NCBI GenBank assembly: GCA_014238825.1
Contig: JABAAI010000016.1
Coordinates: forward strand, 1-14,173
From: Leptospirales bacterium
GTDB lineage: Bacteria; Spirochaetota; Leptospiria; Leptospirales; Leptonemataceae
Length of the DNA: 14,173 nucleotides
Direction: 5' to 3'
A program made the position numbers and the translations under genes. Positions 13,413 to 14,173 of this stretch are shown one piece after another; within the stretch, counting starts at the first letter, position 1, and every line of letters starts with the position of its first letter. Under the pieces are notes generated by a model, which worked only from the letters and a program-made list of their open reading frames with translations, made no database searches and was not told the origin of the DNA.

Positions 13413-14173
13413 CTATCCCTCTTCTACTATTTGTATTTCTTTTTGTGTTAATCCATATAATTTATAGACTAAGTCATCTATTTTGTCATCTAAATCTCTT
13501 ATCTCTTTGTTATACTCTATACGCTCACTATCTGATTGGGTGCTATGGTATCCTTTTTGAGCAGGGAGCATTTGTTCGACAAGAGAGACAATTTTATCGT
13601 GATTCGTTTTTTGAACAGGGCTATCTATATCAAGATTAGGAATAGGTAGTTGAGAAAGAACATTGATTTTCAGTTCTGAAAATAATTTTCCCTTTCTTGG
13701 CTGAATTGTTCTATAAAACCATGTAATCAATTTAGAATTTAACACCCCTAAGAAAAATTTCAACTCATATCTCTCCTCCTTTCTAAGACTTACAAAAACA
13801 TTATTACTAAAAAACAAACCATCATTTTCGATATTAGCTAAAATATAATCTCCAGTTCTTCTAATTATAAGCTTTGAGTTATTAAAATATTCTCTTTTTC
13901 CTAATCCTGCATATTCTTTTCTTCTTTTATTAATAATGTTTTTGTCGTAATGCACCCATCTCCCTTCCCAATTTATATAATATCTTTTAATTTCGTTTCT
14001 TCCTAAAACAAGTTTAAAGCAGTTCTTATTTATTTTTTTTTCAATAAATAATTTTTCTCTAATATTTCCAGAATGTATACATTCATGAGATATAAAATAA
14101 TCAGAAAAAATATTGATTTTTTGTAGTTTTGATAGTAATTTGCTTTTTTTCTCATTTAAATACAAATTAAATT
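13413..14173 (-). CDS. C-terminal part of an adenine DNA methyltransferase / type IIG restriction-modification enzyme (5' end beyond the window)
   Basis: The frame is open to the right edge of the window, so the gene is cut. The visible 250 or so residues match the pattern of the TaqI-like C-terminal specificity domain that sits behind N6-adenine methyltransferase domains in type IIG and related enzymes. Marks are LVLGRNEIKRYYINWEGRWV (residues 52-71, counted from the TTG at 14165), KLIIRRTGDYILA (98-110), FFLGVLNSKLITWFYR (137-152), the LPIP motif (173-176), HDKIVSLVEQML (189-200), and a helical end with IDDLVYKLYGLTQKEIQIVEE. This part chooses the DNA target; the catalytic NPPY and AdoMet motifs would be upstream and are not seen. 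It looks more AT-rich than its neighbours, which fits horizontal gain. TTG at 14165 is probably an internal codon. It ends in TAG. A BREX PglX-type methylase is another possibility. Confidence 0.82.
   Translation of the reverse strand, partial: FNLYLNEKKSKLLSKLQKINIFSDYFISHECIHSGNIREKLFIEKKINKNCFKLVLGRNEIKRYYINWEGRWVHYDKNIINKRRKEYAGLGKREYFNNSKLIIRRTGDYILANIENDGLFFSNNVFVSLRKEERYELKFFLGVLNSKLITWFYRTIQPRKGKLFSELKINVLSQLPIPNLDIDSPVQKTNHDKIVSLVEQMLPAQKGYHSTQSDSERIEYNKEIRDLDDKIDDLVYKLYGLTQKEIQIVEEG

Noticed and set aside
13445..13639. 64-codon rightward frame inside the restriction-modification fragment
   Set aside because: It is antisense to a domain with clear family motifs.
1..14173. tRNA, rRNA, CRISPR array, insertion sequence or prophage
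   Set aside because: No cloverleaf, regularly spaced repeats, transposase motifs or phage structural genes were seen on either strand by eye.

Overview
The window is AT-rich bacterial DNA holding mostly core housekeeping genes, plus an accessory-looking fragment at the right end. The envelope looks diderm: there is a likely lipoprotein, an exported TPR protein and an M23 peptidase. The abundance of TPR proteins around secA, dxs, lysA and dprA, the long SecA with a basic tail, and the weak Shine-Dalgarno signals would fit a deep-branching Leptospira-like spirochaete. That placement is a guess from general resemblance, not something the sequence proves.

Layout. At 1-305 (+) lies the 3' part of hisA (histidine synthesis), interrupted by an in-frame TAG. 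It converges on a leftward block: lysA (9894-8581), dxs (8594-6648, overlapping lysA by 14 bp), a soluble four-TPR protein (6554-6042), a large exported TPR/coiled-coil protein (5975-3894), secA (3616-695) and a MIP18/SufT-like Fe-S assembly factor (649-326). A short hairpin with a T-rich tail lies between the converging hisA and MIP18 genes. From a roughly 100-bp divergent spacer, three genes run rightward: a TPR lipoprotein (9992-10972), dprA (11026-12039) and an M23 peptidase with a C-terminal beta-rich domain (12221-13174).

The right end (13254-14173, - strand) looks more AT-rich than the rest by eye. It holds the C-terminal, target-recognition part of an adenine DNA methyltransferase or type IIG restriction-modification enzyme, cut by the window edge. 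A 49-residue Lys/Pro-rich ORF follows it in the same frame, right after its TAG stop.

How the genes fit together. lysA makes lysine and removes the meso-diaminopimelate that peptidoglycan needs; dxs feeds isoprenoid synthesis, including the undecaprenyl carrier. SecA drives export of the signal-peptide proteins seen here, and the M23 enzyme probably acts on peptidoglycan. This is mostly ordinary chromosome. The points worth a second look are the hisA TAG together with two other TAG codons whose frames also continue or nearly continue, the unrecognised 693-residue TPR protein beside secA, the structured secA leader, a perfect 12-bp tandem duplication in dxs, and the restriction-modification fragment with its small downstream ORF. 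No CRISPR array, rRNA, tRNA, insertion sequence or complete defence system was found.
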